DNA of 64,000 nt from assembly GCF_000341345.1 (NCBI RefSeq), contig NC_020302.1:2336075-2400074 (forward strand). The letters are read 5' to 3'. Of the stretch, positions 33,708-42,073 are shown in pieces. The DNA comes from Corynebacterium halotolerans YIM 70093 = DSM 44683 (GTDB lineage: Bacteria > Actinomycetota > Actinomycetes > Mycobacteriales > Mycobacteriaceae). The position numbers and the translations under genes are program-made. Below the pieces are notes generated by a model that ran no database searches, was not told the origin of the DNA, and worked only from the letters and a program-made list of their open reading frames with translations. Every line of letters begins with the position of its first letter. Position 1 is the stretch's first letter.

Positions 33708-34406
33708 TTGCTGAGGTACAGCGCCGGCGAACGGAATCTGGCCGCCAGTTACGCGTTCATCGCCGGCTTCGTGGACTCGATCGGTTTTCTCTTCCTCGGG
33801 GGTGTGTTCCTGTCCTTCATGTCGGGCAACACCACCCGCATCGCCACCTCCACGGTGGAGGGCGATGCCGGTCTGGCCCTGCTGGCCGGATCGTCTGTGG
33901 TGTTCTTCCTCCTCGGCGTGATGGAGGGTGCCCTGGTCCGGCGCCTGGCGGTGAGACACCTACCGCGCCACCGGGTGCGCGAGGTGGTCATGGCGAATAT
34001 GTGCGTGCTGTTCGCCCTCGCCTCCCTCCTGGTGTTCGTGGACCTGCCCCGGACCGCGGTGGTCCTGCTCTCCCTCGGCATCGGCGCCATGAACAGCATC
34101 TTCGAACGCGATGGAGAGGTGGCCATCCCGTTGACGTACATGACGGGCACGCTGGTGAAGATGGGCCAGCGTTTCGTCGACGCCTTCTTCGGCGGCAGCC
34201 ACGCCGCCTGGCTCGGGCACCTGAAGATGTGGACGGGGCTGACCGCGGGTGCGTTCCTCGGGGCGATGGCCTACCACCGGCTCGGGCTCAACGCCGTGCA
34301 CGTGGTGGCCGCGCTGACCGTCACCCTCAGTGTCGGGGCCTTCGCCGTCCGCGTCCACGGTCGCCGACACGGCACGATCATCCGTCAGCAGGTCGACCCG
34401 CACTGA
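33708..34406 (+). CDS. YoaK/DUF1275-family membrane protein
   Basis: 232 residues with about six to seven helices. FIAGFVDSIGFLFLGGVFLSF followed by MSGNTTR is the DUF1275 signature; a later LTYMTGTLVKMGQR is also conserved. Start set at TTG 33708 because AAGGAG lies eight bases upstream; a GTG at 33690 is the alternative. Function of the family unknown, probably transport. Confidence 0.85.
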   Translation: MLRYSAGERNLAASYAFIAGFVDSIGFLFLGGVFLSFMSGNTTRIATSTVEGDAGLALLAGSSVVFFLLGVMEGALVRRLAVRHLPRHRVREVVMANMCVLFALASLLVFVDLPRTAVVLLSLGIGAMNSIFERDGEVAIPLTYMTGTLVKMGQRFVDAFFGGSHAAWLGHLKMWTGLTAGAFLGAMAYHRLGLNAVHVVAALTVTLSVGAFAVRVHGRRHGTIIRQQVDPH

Positions 34407-34559
34407 CCGTGCGGCCCCTTTTCGCCGGGCCGGTTGACGGGGACCTGCCGGAAAGGTGGTTGCCGGAGCCCGTCTCCCCGGTATCCTCGCCGGTAGATGA
34501 CCGCATCGTGGAAAGTGGCGTCAGTCGGCACTTCCCCACCCTGACCCGTAGGAGCCGTC

Positions 34560-35582
34560 ATGACCTTCACCGAGATTCACCGTCGCCTGCGTGAGGAGGA
34601 GGACCCGGCGCGTCGGAGGCGGCTGGAGCAGTTCGTCGTCGAGGTGGTGCGCAACCTGCCGACCTACCCGGTGGACCAGGCGGCGCTGGTCGCCCTGCAG
34701 GTCAGCGACGTCGTGGACATCCACCGCTGCGAGGATCTGACCCAGGTCATCCAGCGGGCCTGGCGTCTGCCCGTGTACCCGGAGAGCGAATGGCGGATGC
34801 TCGGCCACCGGCCGATGACCACCGCCACGCCCATCCGCTTCGAGACGCCCCGGGAGACCCCCGCGGCGGGTGAGCCGACGACGGAGGCCCACTACATCGA
34901 CCGGGACATGCTCCGCACCCCCGCCGCCGGAGACACGACCGGCTCGTCCCCCCGCTCCCTCCGCTCCGCCACCGGCGACGCCGTCCACGGTTGGTCACGG
35001 CGGGTCGTCCACGATGCGGGGGCCGCGGGCGTCTACGTGGACCTCCATGCGGAACTGCCCGCCCACAGCGTGGCGATGCTGGGCAATCTGTGGAAGATCG
35101 GGGCCGTGGCCGAGTGGGCCGAGGGACTGGGAAGCGCCACGAGTCGGCAGCGGGTCAACCCCGCGGCGGTATCCCGGATGCCGGCGGGCCCGGCTCTGCC
35201 GCACCGCGACGCCTGGTACCACCTCGAGCTCAATCCGCAGCTGGGCCCGGAGGTCTTCGCCGAGATCTGCCTGTGCGTCGCCTCGATTCTCTCCGGTTAC
35301 TCGCCTCAGGTGTGGGAGAACCCCTATGTGATACGTCGCCGCGGGCCGATGCGGATCATCGAGTGCGAGGCGGCGGGCTACCTCGCCGGCGGCCGGCTGG
35401 GGGCTCCCCGCCGCCGCACCTGCACCGAGTGGTTCCGGCTGCACTCGGGCAACGACGAACCACTGCCCGAGGAGTTCCGCTGGGATCTGGTGCTGCACAC
35501 CGCCGCCCGGGTGGAGGATCTGCTGCGCGGGGACACCGAGCCGGTGTGGATGGAAGCGGAGGCGGCGCTGGGCGGGGACTGA
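34560..35582 (+). CDS. ArdC-like protein with a degenerate metallopeptidase domain (paralogue 2)
   Basis: 340 residues, AGGAG before the ATG. Paralogue of the gene at 32186: the same SEW..(L/F)G block (SEWRMLGHRPMTTATPIRF), MLGNLWKIGAVAEW, FAEICLCVASILSGY in the place of the HExxH helix, ECEAAGYLAGGRLG, TEWF and PEEFRWDLVLHTAARVEDLL. A Pro/Thr/Ser-rich insert at residues about 100-145 is absent from paralogue 1. Neither copy keeps zinc-binding histidines, so a binding rather than protease role is inferred. Confidence 0.6.
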   Translation: MTFTEIHRRLREEEDPARRRRLEQFVVEVVRNLPTYPVDQAALVALQVSDVVDIHRCEDLTQVIQRAWRLPVYPESEWRMLGHRPMTTATPIRFETPRETPAAGEPTTEAHYIDRDMLRTPAAGDTTGSSPRSLRSATGDAVHGWSRRVVHDAGAAGVYVDLHAELPAHSVAMLGNLWKIGAVAEWAEGLGSATSRQRVNPAAVSRMPAGPALPHRDAWYHLELNPQLGPEVFAEICLCVASILSGYSPQVWENPYVIRRRGPMRIIECEAAGYLAGGRLGAPRRRTCTEWFRLHSGNDEPLPEEFRWDLVLHTAARVEDLLRGDTEPVWMEAEAALGGD

Positions 35583-35678
35583 GTACCCCGTCGACCGGGA
35601 ATGGGATTATTTGAAGGGGAACGTGATAGATTTCCCCCCCGTTCATCATCTCTTTCACCTCCCGGAGGTCCCACCGCC

Positions 35679-36845
35679 TTGCGCAGGCCAGTTTTCGGCG
35701 CCCTCATCGCCGGTGCCGCCATCACCACCGCCCTCGCCGCCCCCGCCACCGCCCAGAGTTCCGGTTCCTCGGACGAGCCGATCCGCGATCTCATCGTCGG
35801 CTCCTCCGCCGACCCCGGCTCGAGCGGCTCCTCGCTCAACGCCCTGCTGAGCTCGATGTCCCTGCTCGGCTCCTCCGAGGTCCCCCTGTCGGGCCCGCTG
35901 ATCAGCTCGGAGGATGGCTACCCGCTGGACACGGATCCCTCGATCGAGACCCCCGCGATCGTCGACAAGCAGATCGAGAACGCGGACCTGCGCCTGGAGC
36001 GCTGGACCGTCGCCTCGCCGTCGATGCAGCGCAACGTCGAGGTCCAGATCCTGAAGCCCGCGGACCCGGGTGCCCCTGCCCCCATGCTGTACATGCTCGA
36101 CGGCATCGGCGGCAGCAAGGGCTCCTCCGGCTGGATCAACAACGGCGCGGGCCCGGAGGTCTTCGCCGAGGAGAACGCCACCGTCGTGATGCCGCTCGGC
36201 GCCGCGGCGTCCATGTACTCCGACTGGCTCGAGGAGGACCCCGCCCTGGGCCGGATCATGTGGGAGACCTTCATCACCGAGGAACTCGCGCCCCTCCTCG
36301 AGGCCGAGGAGGAGCTGAACTTCAACGGGCACCGCGGCATCGGTGGGCTGTCCATGGGGGCGACCGGTGCCGTGCACCTGGCCAACACCAACCCGGATTT
36401 CTTCGATGCGGTCATCGGCATCTCCGGCTGCTACTCCACGATGGATCCGATCGGCCGCCAGACGGTCTCACTGATCGTGGGTTCCCGCGGCGGCGACACC
36501 GAGAACATGTGGGGCCCCTACGGCTCCGAGACCTGGCGCGAGCACGACGTCGTCTCCCACCCCGAGGGCCTGGGTGAGATGGCCGTGTACCTCTCGGCGG
36601 CCAACGGTTCCCTCACCGAGGCCGACATCGCCGACTACGCCGACGACCCCTTCTACAACATGCTCGCCGGCGTCGTCCTCGAGCGTGGGGTGCTGGACTG
36701 CACCGAGGCCCTCGATGACGCGATGCACGACGCCGGCATGAATCACCAGGACGTCGAATACAAGGGGCCCGGCGTGCACAACTGGCGCAACTACAGCGAG
36801 CAGCTGCAGCCGGCCTGGGACGCGGTCAAGCACGCCCTGTACTGA
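35679..36845 (+). CDS. Secreted trehalose corynomycolyl transferase (antigen 85-type)
   Basis: 388 residues from TTG at 35679, with GGAGG 12 bases before it. The Sec leader has RR, a hydrophobic core and a likely cut at ATAQ-SS. After a Ser-rich, probably disordered stretch (residues 27-85) comes the esterase-D/antigen-85 fold. The nucleophile is Ser225 in GGLSMGATGA, the catalytic histidine is in GPGVHNW near the C-terminus. These enzymes transfer corynomycolates to trehalose and arabinogalactan in the mycomembrane. Presence supports a mycolic-acid-bearing genus. Monocistronic with its own terminator. Confidence 0.88.
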   Translation: MRRPVFGALIAGAAITTALAAPATAQSSGSSDEPIRDLIVGSSADPGSSGSSLNALLSSMSLLGSSEVPLSGPLISSEDGYPLDTDPSIETPAIVDKQIENADLRLERWTVASPSMQRNVEVQILKPADPGAPAPMLYMLDGIGGSKGSSGWINNGAGPEVFAEENATVVMPLGAAASMYSDWLEEDPALGRIMWETFITEELAPLLEAEEELNFNGHRGIGGLSMGATGAVHLANTNPDFFDAVIGISGCYSTMDPIGRQTVSLIVGSRGGDTENMWGPYGSETWREHDVVSHPEGLGEMAVYLSAANGSLTEADIADYADDPFYNMLAGVVLERGVLDCTEALDDAMHDAGMNHQDVEYKGPGVHNWRNYSEQLQPAWDAVKHALY

Positions 36846-36860
36846 GCCTTACGGGCCAGC

Positions 36861-36884
36861 CTCACCGGCTGACGGGCCGGTGAG
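36861..36884 (+). terminator. Hairpin after the mycolyltransferase
   Basis: CTCACCGGC and GCCGGTGAG (36861-36869, 36876-36884), loop of six. Sixteen bases after the stop; extended by imperfect GGGCC/GGCCC pairs. Confidence 0.5.
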
Positions 36885-37018
36885 CGGCCCCTGATCTTTC
36901 CCTGCCAATTGCGCAGCAGGTCCCGGTCCGGAGTCAAAGATCGGTACCCTCGGTAGTGTCCGGGTCACACCTGTGACGCTGTCCCGGAACCCACACGTAC
37001 CGAGGAAAGGACGAGATC

Positions 37019-37306
37019 ATGGGACTGATGGACAAGGCCAAGGACTTCCTGAACAGCGAGTCCGGCAAGCAGAAGACGGGCGAGTTCCTCGACAAGGCGG
37101 AGCGGGCCGCCACCGACCGGCTCGGCGCGGACAAGGCCGACAAGATCGGCAAGGCCCGCGACGCGATCGAGGACCGGCTGGGCGCCACGGGCACCAATGA
37201 CGCTGCTCCCCCCAGCATGGATCGCCCCGAGGAGCCCGGTGTCGCGGACGGTAAGGGGCGCGACGCCCCCGGCGCCGCCGGCGGCGAGGGCAATCCCCGC
37301 CCTTAG
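37019..37306 (+). CDS. Rv0909-type small protein (putative antitoxin family)
   Basis: 95 residues. GLMDKAKDFLNSESGKQKTG and the later DKADKIGKARDAIEDRLG are the Lys/Ala/Asp-rich helical pattern of the Rv0909/MT0933 family, named as antitoxins in mycobacteria. The C-terminal third is Gly/Pro-rich and probably disordered. GAGGAAAGG is 10 bases before the ATG. No toxin gene is adjacent, so a stress or hydrophilin-like role is equally possible. Confidence 0.75.
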   Translation: MGLMDKAKDFLNSESGKQKTGEFLDKAERAATDRLGADKADKIGKARDAIEDRLGATGTNDAAPPSMDRPEEPGVADGKGRDAPGAAGGEGNPRP

Positions 37307-37443
37307 TCATCTGCCGGGAGCGGATCAGAGAGCATCCCCGTTCATTGACAATGTGATTCACGTCTCTCAGCTTGGGCAGTGGACCGGGAAAACCAACGGA
37401 CCGGAAACCAGCACATCTCGACACCACTTAAGGAGTGAGTGTG

Positions 37444-37662
37444 ATGACCGAACCCCAAAGCCCCGTCAAGGACAAGAACTACAACCTCATTTGGGTCCTC
37501 GAGGCCTCGCTGCACACCGTCTTCCGGATGGAGAACTACATCCAGGACGCAGAGGAGGCCGGCGACACCGAACTGGCGGAATGGTTCCGCAAGATCCAGG
37601 AAAGCAACCGCAAGGCCGGCGACCAGGGCAAGGAGCTGCTGGCCAAGCGCCTCGAGAAGTAA
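37444..37662 (+). CDS. Conserved small acidic helical protein
   Basis: 72 residues from ATG at 37444 with AAGGAG upstream. NLIWVLEASLHTVFRMENYI, then EEAGDTELAEWFRKIQESNR, looks like an all-helical bundle. No named family recognised. It lies between the Rv0909-type gene and a strong terminator. It could be co-transcribed with that gene. Confidence 0.7.
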   Translation: MTEPQSPVKDKNYNLIWVLEASLHTVFRMENYIQDAEEAGDTELAEWFRKIQESNRKAGDQGKELLAKRLEK

Positions 37663-37709
37663 CCGCGACCCCTACCGGACGGCGGGACCGAAACCGCCGC
37701 ACCACTGAC

Positions 37710-37744
37710 AACGCGACGTGAGACACCCGGTCTCACGTCGCGTT
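37710..37744 (+). terminator. Terminator with T-run after the small genes
   Basis: AACGCGACGTGAGAC (37710-37724) pairs with GTCTCACGTCGCGTT (37730-37744) over 15 bp, loop ACCCG, followed by TTCCC. It separates this pair from the convergent ABC operon. Confidence 0.75.
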
Positions 37745-37845
37745 TCCCATGCTCCGCCCCCCGTTGCTGCCGGGTGGCGCGGAAACCCCTTGAGTATCCC
37801 AGCCGCCTGCGGGCCGCAGCGACCGGCCTCACCCGCAGCCTGCAC

Positions 37846-39603
37846 TCAGCGGCCTTCCGTTCCGCCCTGCCACGCCGCCCACAGCTTCGAGTACACGCCG
37901 GATCCGGCGCTCAGCTGCTCGTGGGTGCCGGCCTCGATGATCCGGCCGTGGTCCATCACCACCACCCGGTCGGCGGCCGCCGCCTGGCTCAGCCGGTGGG
38001 CGACGATGAGTGCTCCCCGGCCCGCGAGCACGGCGGCCGCCGCGGCGTCGAGACGCTCCGCACCACCGGATCCGGATTCCGCGGTCGCCTCGTCGAGGAT
38101 CACGAACCGCGGGTCGGCCAGCTGGAGGCGGGCCAGCGCCAGCATCTGCTCCTGCACGGGTGTCAGGCGGTGGCCGCCGTCGCCGATGACCGTGTCGCCG
38201 CCGTCGACGAGGCCCGCCACCCACCTGTCCGCGCCCACGGCGGCGAGGGCCGCGTGTGCCTCGGCGTCGGTTGCCTCCGGCCGGGCGAGGCGCACGTTGT
38301 CGAGGACGCTGCCCCGGAAGCAGTGCACCTCCTGGCTGACCATGGCGACGAACGACCGCAGGCACACCGGATCGACCTGCGGGGCGGGCACCCCACCGAG
38401 GCGGACGGTACCGCGGACCGGGGTGAGCAGTCCCGCGGCGATCAGGGCGACGGTGGACTTGCCCGCGCCGGTGGCGCCGACCACCGCGACGTGCTCGCCC
38501 GGGCGCACCGCCAGATCAACGTCCGCGACCACCGCACGGTCGCCGTCGTAGCTGTGGTGGACCCCGGACAAACTCAGCCCCTCCGCCGGGGCGGGAGTGA
38601 ACCGCCCCGACGGCGCCGCGTGCCCGGCCGCGTCGATGACCCCGACCATGCGCACCAGGGACGCCCCGGCCGACTGCACCTGGTCGAACATGCCCACCAG
38701 AGTGCCGATCGGCCCGAACAGGCGGTGGAAGATCAGCGCCGCGGTGGAGACGGCGCCGACGGTGACCGCGCCCGCGTCCACGAGCAGGAAGCCGGCTCCG
38801 AGGAGGAGCACGAGCACGACGGCCTCGGCCCGGTTATTGCGGCTGAATGCCCAGGTGACGAACCGGAACACGGAGATCGAGAGGCCGCGCGCCCGCGCGG
38901 AGGCGCCGTCGATGCGCCGCAGCTCCGTCGCTTCGGCGCCGTAGGCGCGCAGGGTGCGCACGCCGCCGATCCCGCCGAGCAGCCGCTGGGTCCGCACGCC
39001 GAAGGCCTCCCGTTCCCGGCGGTACAACGGCCCGGACCGCGGCAGGTAGGCGCGCAGGGTGGACCAGTACAGGGGGATGGCCACCAGCCCGATCACGCCG
39101 AGCCGCCAGTCCACCGCCGTCATCCCCCCCGCGGAGACCACGACGGTGAACAGTGACTGCACCACCAGCGGCAGGACGGTCGTCGCCGCGGCCGAGACCT
39201 CGCGGGAATCGTCGGCGATGCGGGAGACGAGGTCACCGCGGCCGGTGCTCTCCACCGCCCGGGAATCCAGCGACAGCCCCGCGGAGAGCACGGCCTCGCG
39301 CAGCCGGGCGATCGCCGACTCGAGCGCCCGGCTCAGGAAAACCTGCCCCAGCCAGGTGCCCAGTCCGGAAACCACGCCTGCGGCGACGACGACGCCGGCC
39401 GCGCCCGCCACGACAGCGAAGGAGTCCTTCACGGACAAGGTGTCGACGAGCCGTCCGACCACCCACGGGCCCGCGAGCCCGGCGACGGCGGTCACCAGGC
39501 CGAGGACGACCACGGCCACCAGATAAGGCCACCCCGGCCGCAGATCCGCCGCCACCCGGCGCGCGGCGCGCCGGGCCGGGGCCTCCGGCAGGATTCCGCT
39601 CAC
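37846..39603 (-). CDS. ABC half-transporter of exporter fold, subunit B (catalytic Walker A)
   Basis: 585 residues. Six membrane helices (about 25-300), then a nucleotide-binding domain. Walker A is intact (GATGAGKST near 375), the Q-loop is MVSQEVHCF, Walker B is FVILDEAT with the catalytic Glu, and the H-loop is AHRLS. The signature is degenerate: HRLTPVQEQMLALARL instead of LSGGQ, and the D-loop is AESGSG. Last gene of a five-gene siderophore-type operon; GTG overlaps the stop of its partner as GTGA. Together they resemble IrtAB/YbtPQ, which import siderophores despite an exporter fold. Confidence 0.85.
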   Translation of the reverse strand: MSGILPEAPARRAARRVAADLRPGWPYLVAVVVLGLVTAVAGLAGPWVVGRLVDTLSVKDSFAVVAGAAGVVVAAGVVSGLGTWLGQVFLSRALESAIARLREAVLSAGLSLDSRAVESTGRGDLVSRIADDSREVSAAATTVLPLVVQSLFTVVVSAGGMTAVDWRLGVIGLVAIPLYWSTLRAYLPRSGPLYRREREAFGVRTQRLLGGIGGVRTLRAYGAEATELRRIDGASARARGLSISVFRFVTWAFSRNNRAEAVVLVLLLGAGFLLVDAGAVTVGAVSTAALIFHRLFGPIGTLVGMFDQVQSAGASLVRMVGVIDAAGHAAPSGRFTPAPAEGLSLSGVHHSYDGDRAVVADVDLAVRPGEHVAVVGATGAGKSTVALIAAGLLTPVRGTVRLGGVPAPQVDPVCLRSFVAMVSQEVHCFRGSVLDNVRLARPEATDAEAHAALAAVGADRWVAGLVDGGDTVIGDGGHRLTPVQEQMLALARLQLADPRFVILDEATAESGSGGAERLDAAAAAVLAGRGALIVAHRLSQAAAADRVVVMDHGRIIEAGTHEQLSAGSGVYSKLWAAWQGGTEGR

Positions 39604-41255
39604 GGTCGTCGTCCTTCCGCGCCTGCGCCGGCGAGTTCGATGACCGTGTCGGCGGCCGCGCGGAACGACGGGGAGTCGCTGATCACCAGTGTGGTGCGCC
39701 CGGCCCGCAGGCGGCGCACCCCGTGGGCGATGGCGTGGTCCGTGACGGAGTCGACTGCGCTGGTGGGATCGTCGAGCACCAGGAGGACCGGATCGGCGTG
39801 CAGCGCCCGGGCGAGCGCGATGCGTTGACGCTGCCCGCCGGAGAGGTTCGACCCCGCTTCGCGGATCCCCCCGTCCAGCCCAGCGGGGTCGGCGTCGACC
39901 ACCTCGCGGGCCGCGGAGGCCTCGAGCACGGCCGGGTCGACCGGGGCGTTCCCGTCATGGGTCAGCGTGATGTTGGAGCGCAGGGTGCCCTCGAACAGGT
40001 CGGCGGAGTGCGGGGCGAGCACCACTCCCCCGGCCGGTCCGACGGCGAACTCCGCGGCCGGCCGGCCGTCGATGACCGCCCCCGGGGCGGTGCCGGCGAT
40101 GGCCGCGAGCACGGCGTCGTGGGTCGCGGCGTCGGGCACGTCGAGCACGCAGAGGCCGCCGACGGGCAGGTCGACACGCGTACCCGTCCCCGGCGGCCCG
40201 AGGGTGACCGCGCCGCGCCGGATCCGGGCGGTACCGGCCCGGCGCGGGTCCGACCGGCCCAGAAACTCGGCGATGCGGGTGGCCGCCCCGTGGGCGACGG
40301 CGGTGAGGGCGATGGTGTTGCCGAGCAGCCGGATGGGTTCGGACAGGTACACGGCCACCCCGACGATGCCCACGAGCTGACCGGCGCCGAGGTCCCCGTC
40401 GATGACCCGCCAGCCGGCCAGGAGCAGCACGGCCCCCAGGGTCAGCGCGACGGCAAGCTCACCGATCCCGGCGACCTTGCCGGTGACCGATGCCGTGCCC
40501 ACCGCCGCCCGGGCGGAGTCCTGCGAGGCCGCGCGGTAGTTCTCCCGAGCCCAGGCCTCGCCGCCCAGTCCCTTGAGCACGCGCAGCCCCGCCATGATGT
40601 CCCCGGCGCGGGCCCCGGCCTCGGCGGTGGCGGACTGCTGGTCACGGCTGCGCAGGGAGATGCCCCGGCCGAAGCGCGACATCACCACCGAGATCACCGG
40701 CGTCACCACCAGCACGAGCAGGCCGATGAGCCAGTCCGTGACCAGCAGGTAGACGGCTGCGCCGAGGAAGCCGGCCAGGGCGGACGCCCCCATCCCGAGC
40801 TGGTCGAAGACGGTGACGGTCTTGTCGGCGTCGGCCGTGGAGCGGGACATCACCTCGCCCGGCACCAGCTCCCCGGTAGCGGTGCCGGTCATCGCGTGGG
40901 TGGCGACCTCCACGCGCAGGTCGTGGGCCTCGTGGTGGGCGGCGCGGTTGAGGGCGCGGGAGCCGAAGCGATAGGCGAAGCTGAGCACGACGAACAGCGC
41001 GGACATCCCGAGCAGGCCGATGAGCAGGGCGCGGGCGTCGCGCGGGCCGATGGCGTGGTCGACGATCAGCCCGATGGCCACCGGGACGAGCGCCTCGCTG
41101 AGCTGCCACAGCATCAGGAAGACCGCGCCCGGCAGGCAGGTGCGCCACCGGCGGCGCAGGCTGCGGAGCAGGATGGCGCCGCCGGTGGGCGGGGCGGTGC
41201 CGGTCGCCGCGGGCTTCACCGCGTCTTTCACTGTGGGCTTCACTGTGGGCTTCAC
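39600..41255 (-). CDS. ABC half-transporter of exporter fold, subunit A (lacks Walker A)
   Basis: 551 residues from GTG at 41255, which overlaps the preceding stop. Six membrane helices, then a nucleotide-binding domain with an intact signature (SNLSGGQRQRIALARAL). The Walker A loop is missing: LCVLDVPDAATHDAVL stands where GxxGxGKST belongs. The Q-loop Gln is His (LAPHSADLF), Walker B ends LVLDDPTS (Asp for Glu), and the H-loop is VISDSPSF without His. It can contribute only its LSGGQ to a site formed with Walker A of the next gene product. The N-terminus repeats KPTVKPTVK. Confidence 0.85.
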   Translation of the reverse strand: MKPTVKPTVKDAVKPAATGTAPPTGGAILLRSLRRRWRTCLPGAVFLMLWQLSEALVPVAIGLIVDHAIGPRDARALLIGLLGMSALFVVLSFAYRFGSRALNRAAHHEAHDLRVEVATHAMTGTATGELVPGEVMSRSTADADKTVTVFDQLGMGASALAGFLGAAVYLLVTDWLIGLLVLVVTPVISVVMSRFGRGISLRSRDQQSATAEAGARAGDIMAGLRVLKGLGGEAWARENYRAASQDSARAAVGTASVTGKVAGIGELAVALTLGAVLLLAGWRVIDGDLGAGQLVGIVGVAVYLSEPIRLLGNTIALTAVAHGAATRIAEFLGRSDPRRAGTARIRRGAVTLGPPGTGTRVDLPVGGLCVLDVPDAATHDAVLAAIAGTAPGAVIDGRPAAEFAVGPAGGVVLAPHSADLFEGTLRSNITLTHDGNAPVDPAVLEASAAREVVDADPAGLDGGIREAGSNLSGGQRQRIALARALHADPVLLVLDDPTSAVDSVTDHAIAHGVRRLRAGRTTLVISDSPSFRAAADTVIELAGAGAEGRRP

Positions 41256-41264
41256 TGTGGGCTC
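41229..41264. repeat. Three perfect 12-bp tandem repeats at a gene junction
   Basis: Unit TCACTGTGGGCT, three exact copies. Read on the minus strand it holds the end of the FecE-like gene (stop at 41252-41254) and the start of half-transporter A, and each copy contains an in-frame GTG. The copies therefore supply alternative start codons and a KPTVKPTVK peptide. Slippage would change the protein N-terminus by four residues per copy without shifting the frame. Confidence 0.75.
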
Positions 41265-42073
41265 CGGGAGACGGGGACGACCAGGGGGCCGCCGGTGTGC
41301 GGATCGGGGATCACGGAACAGGACACCCCGTACACGGCGGCCATGGTCTCCTCCGTGATCACGTCCCCGGGGGTGCCGTAGGCCAGCATCCGGCCGGTGC
41401 GCATAGCGGCGATCCGGGTGGAGTAGCGGGCCGCCAGGTTGAGGTCGTGCAGCACGGCGACGATCGTGCGGCCCTCGCGGTGGAGTTCGGCGAACAGGTC
41501 GAGAAGCTCCAGCTGGTAGGCGATGTCGAGGAAGGTGGTCGGCTCGTCGAGCAGCAGGATCCCGGACTCCTGTGCCAGGGTCATCGCCACCCACACGCGC
41601 TGACGCTGGCCGCCGGAGAGCTCCCCGACTTGGGCGTCGCGCAGCTCGGTGACGCCGGTGCGGGCCATGGCGGCGGTGACGGCCCGTTCGTCGGCGTCGT
41701 TCCACGGTGCTAGGAAGCCCTGGTGCGGGAACCGTCCGCGCCGGACCAGCCCGTAAACCGTCGAGCCGTCCGGTGCGTTGGAGGTCTGCGGCAGCAGGCC
41801 CACCCGGCGGGCGGCGGCCTTCGGTTTCCAGCTCTGCAGGGGCGAGCCGTCGAGCAGCACCTGTCCGGTGGTGGGGGTGAGCAATCTGCTCATGCCCTTG
41901 AGCAGGGTGGATTTCCCGCAGCCGTTGGGACCGATGATGCTGGTGAAGGAGCCGGGTTCGACGTCGAGGTCCACGTGGTCGACGATCGTCCCCCCGCCGT
42001 AGCCGAGGCTGACGCCCCGGACGGACAGGCCCTCATCCGAGCGGCCGGCGGGATACTGCTGCGGGCGGATCAC
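41252..42073 (-). CDS. Iron-siderophore ABC transporter ATP-binding protein (FecE/FepC type)
   Basis: 273 residues. Walker A GPNGCGKST at 48-56, signature ELSGGQRQRVWVAMTLAQ near 150, Walker B ILLLDEPTTFLD and H-loop VLHDLN are all intact. WKPKAAARRVGLLPQ is typical of siderophore and cobalamin ATPases. GTG start overlaps the permease stop as GTGA. It powers the two FecCD-type permeases upstream. Confidence 0.92.
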   Translation of the reverse strand: MIRPQQYPAGRSDEGLSVRGVSLGYGGGTIVDHVDLDVEPGSFTSIIGPNGCGKSTLLKGMSRLLTPTTGQVLLDGSPLQSWKPKAAARRVGLLPQTSNAPDGSTVYGLVRRGRFPHQGFLAPWNDADERAVTAAMARTGVTELRDAQVGELSGGQRQRVWVAMTLAQESGILLLDEPTTFLDIAYQLELLDLFAELHREGRTIVAVLHDLNLAARYSTRIAAMRTGRMLAYGTPGDVITEETMAAVYGVSCSVIPDPHTGGPLVVPVSRSPQ

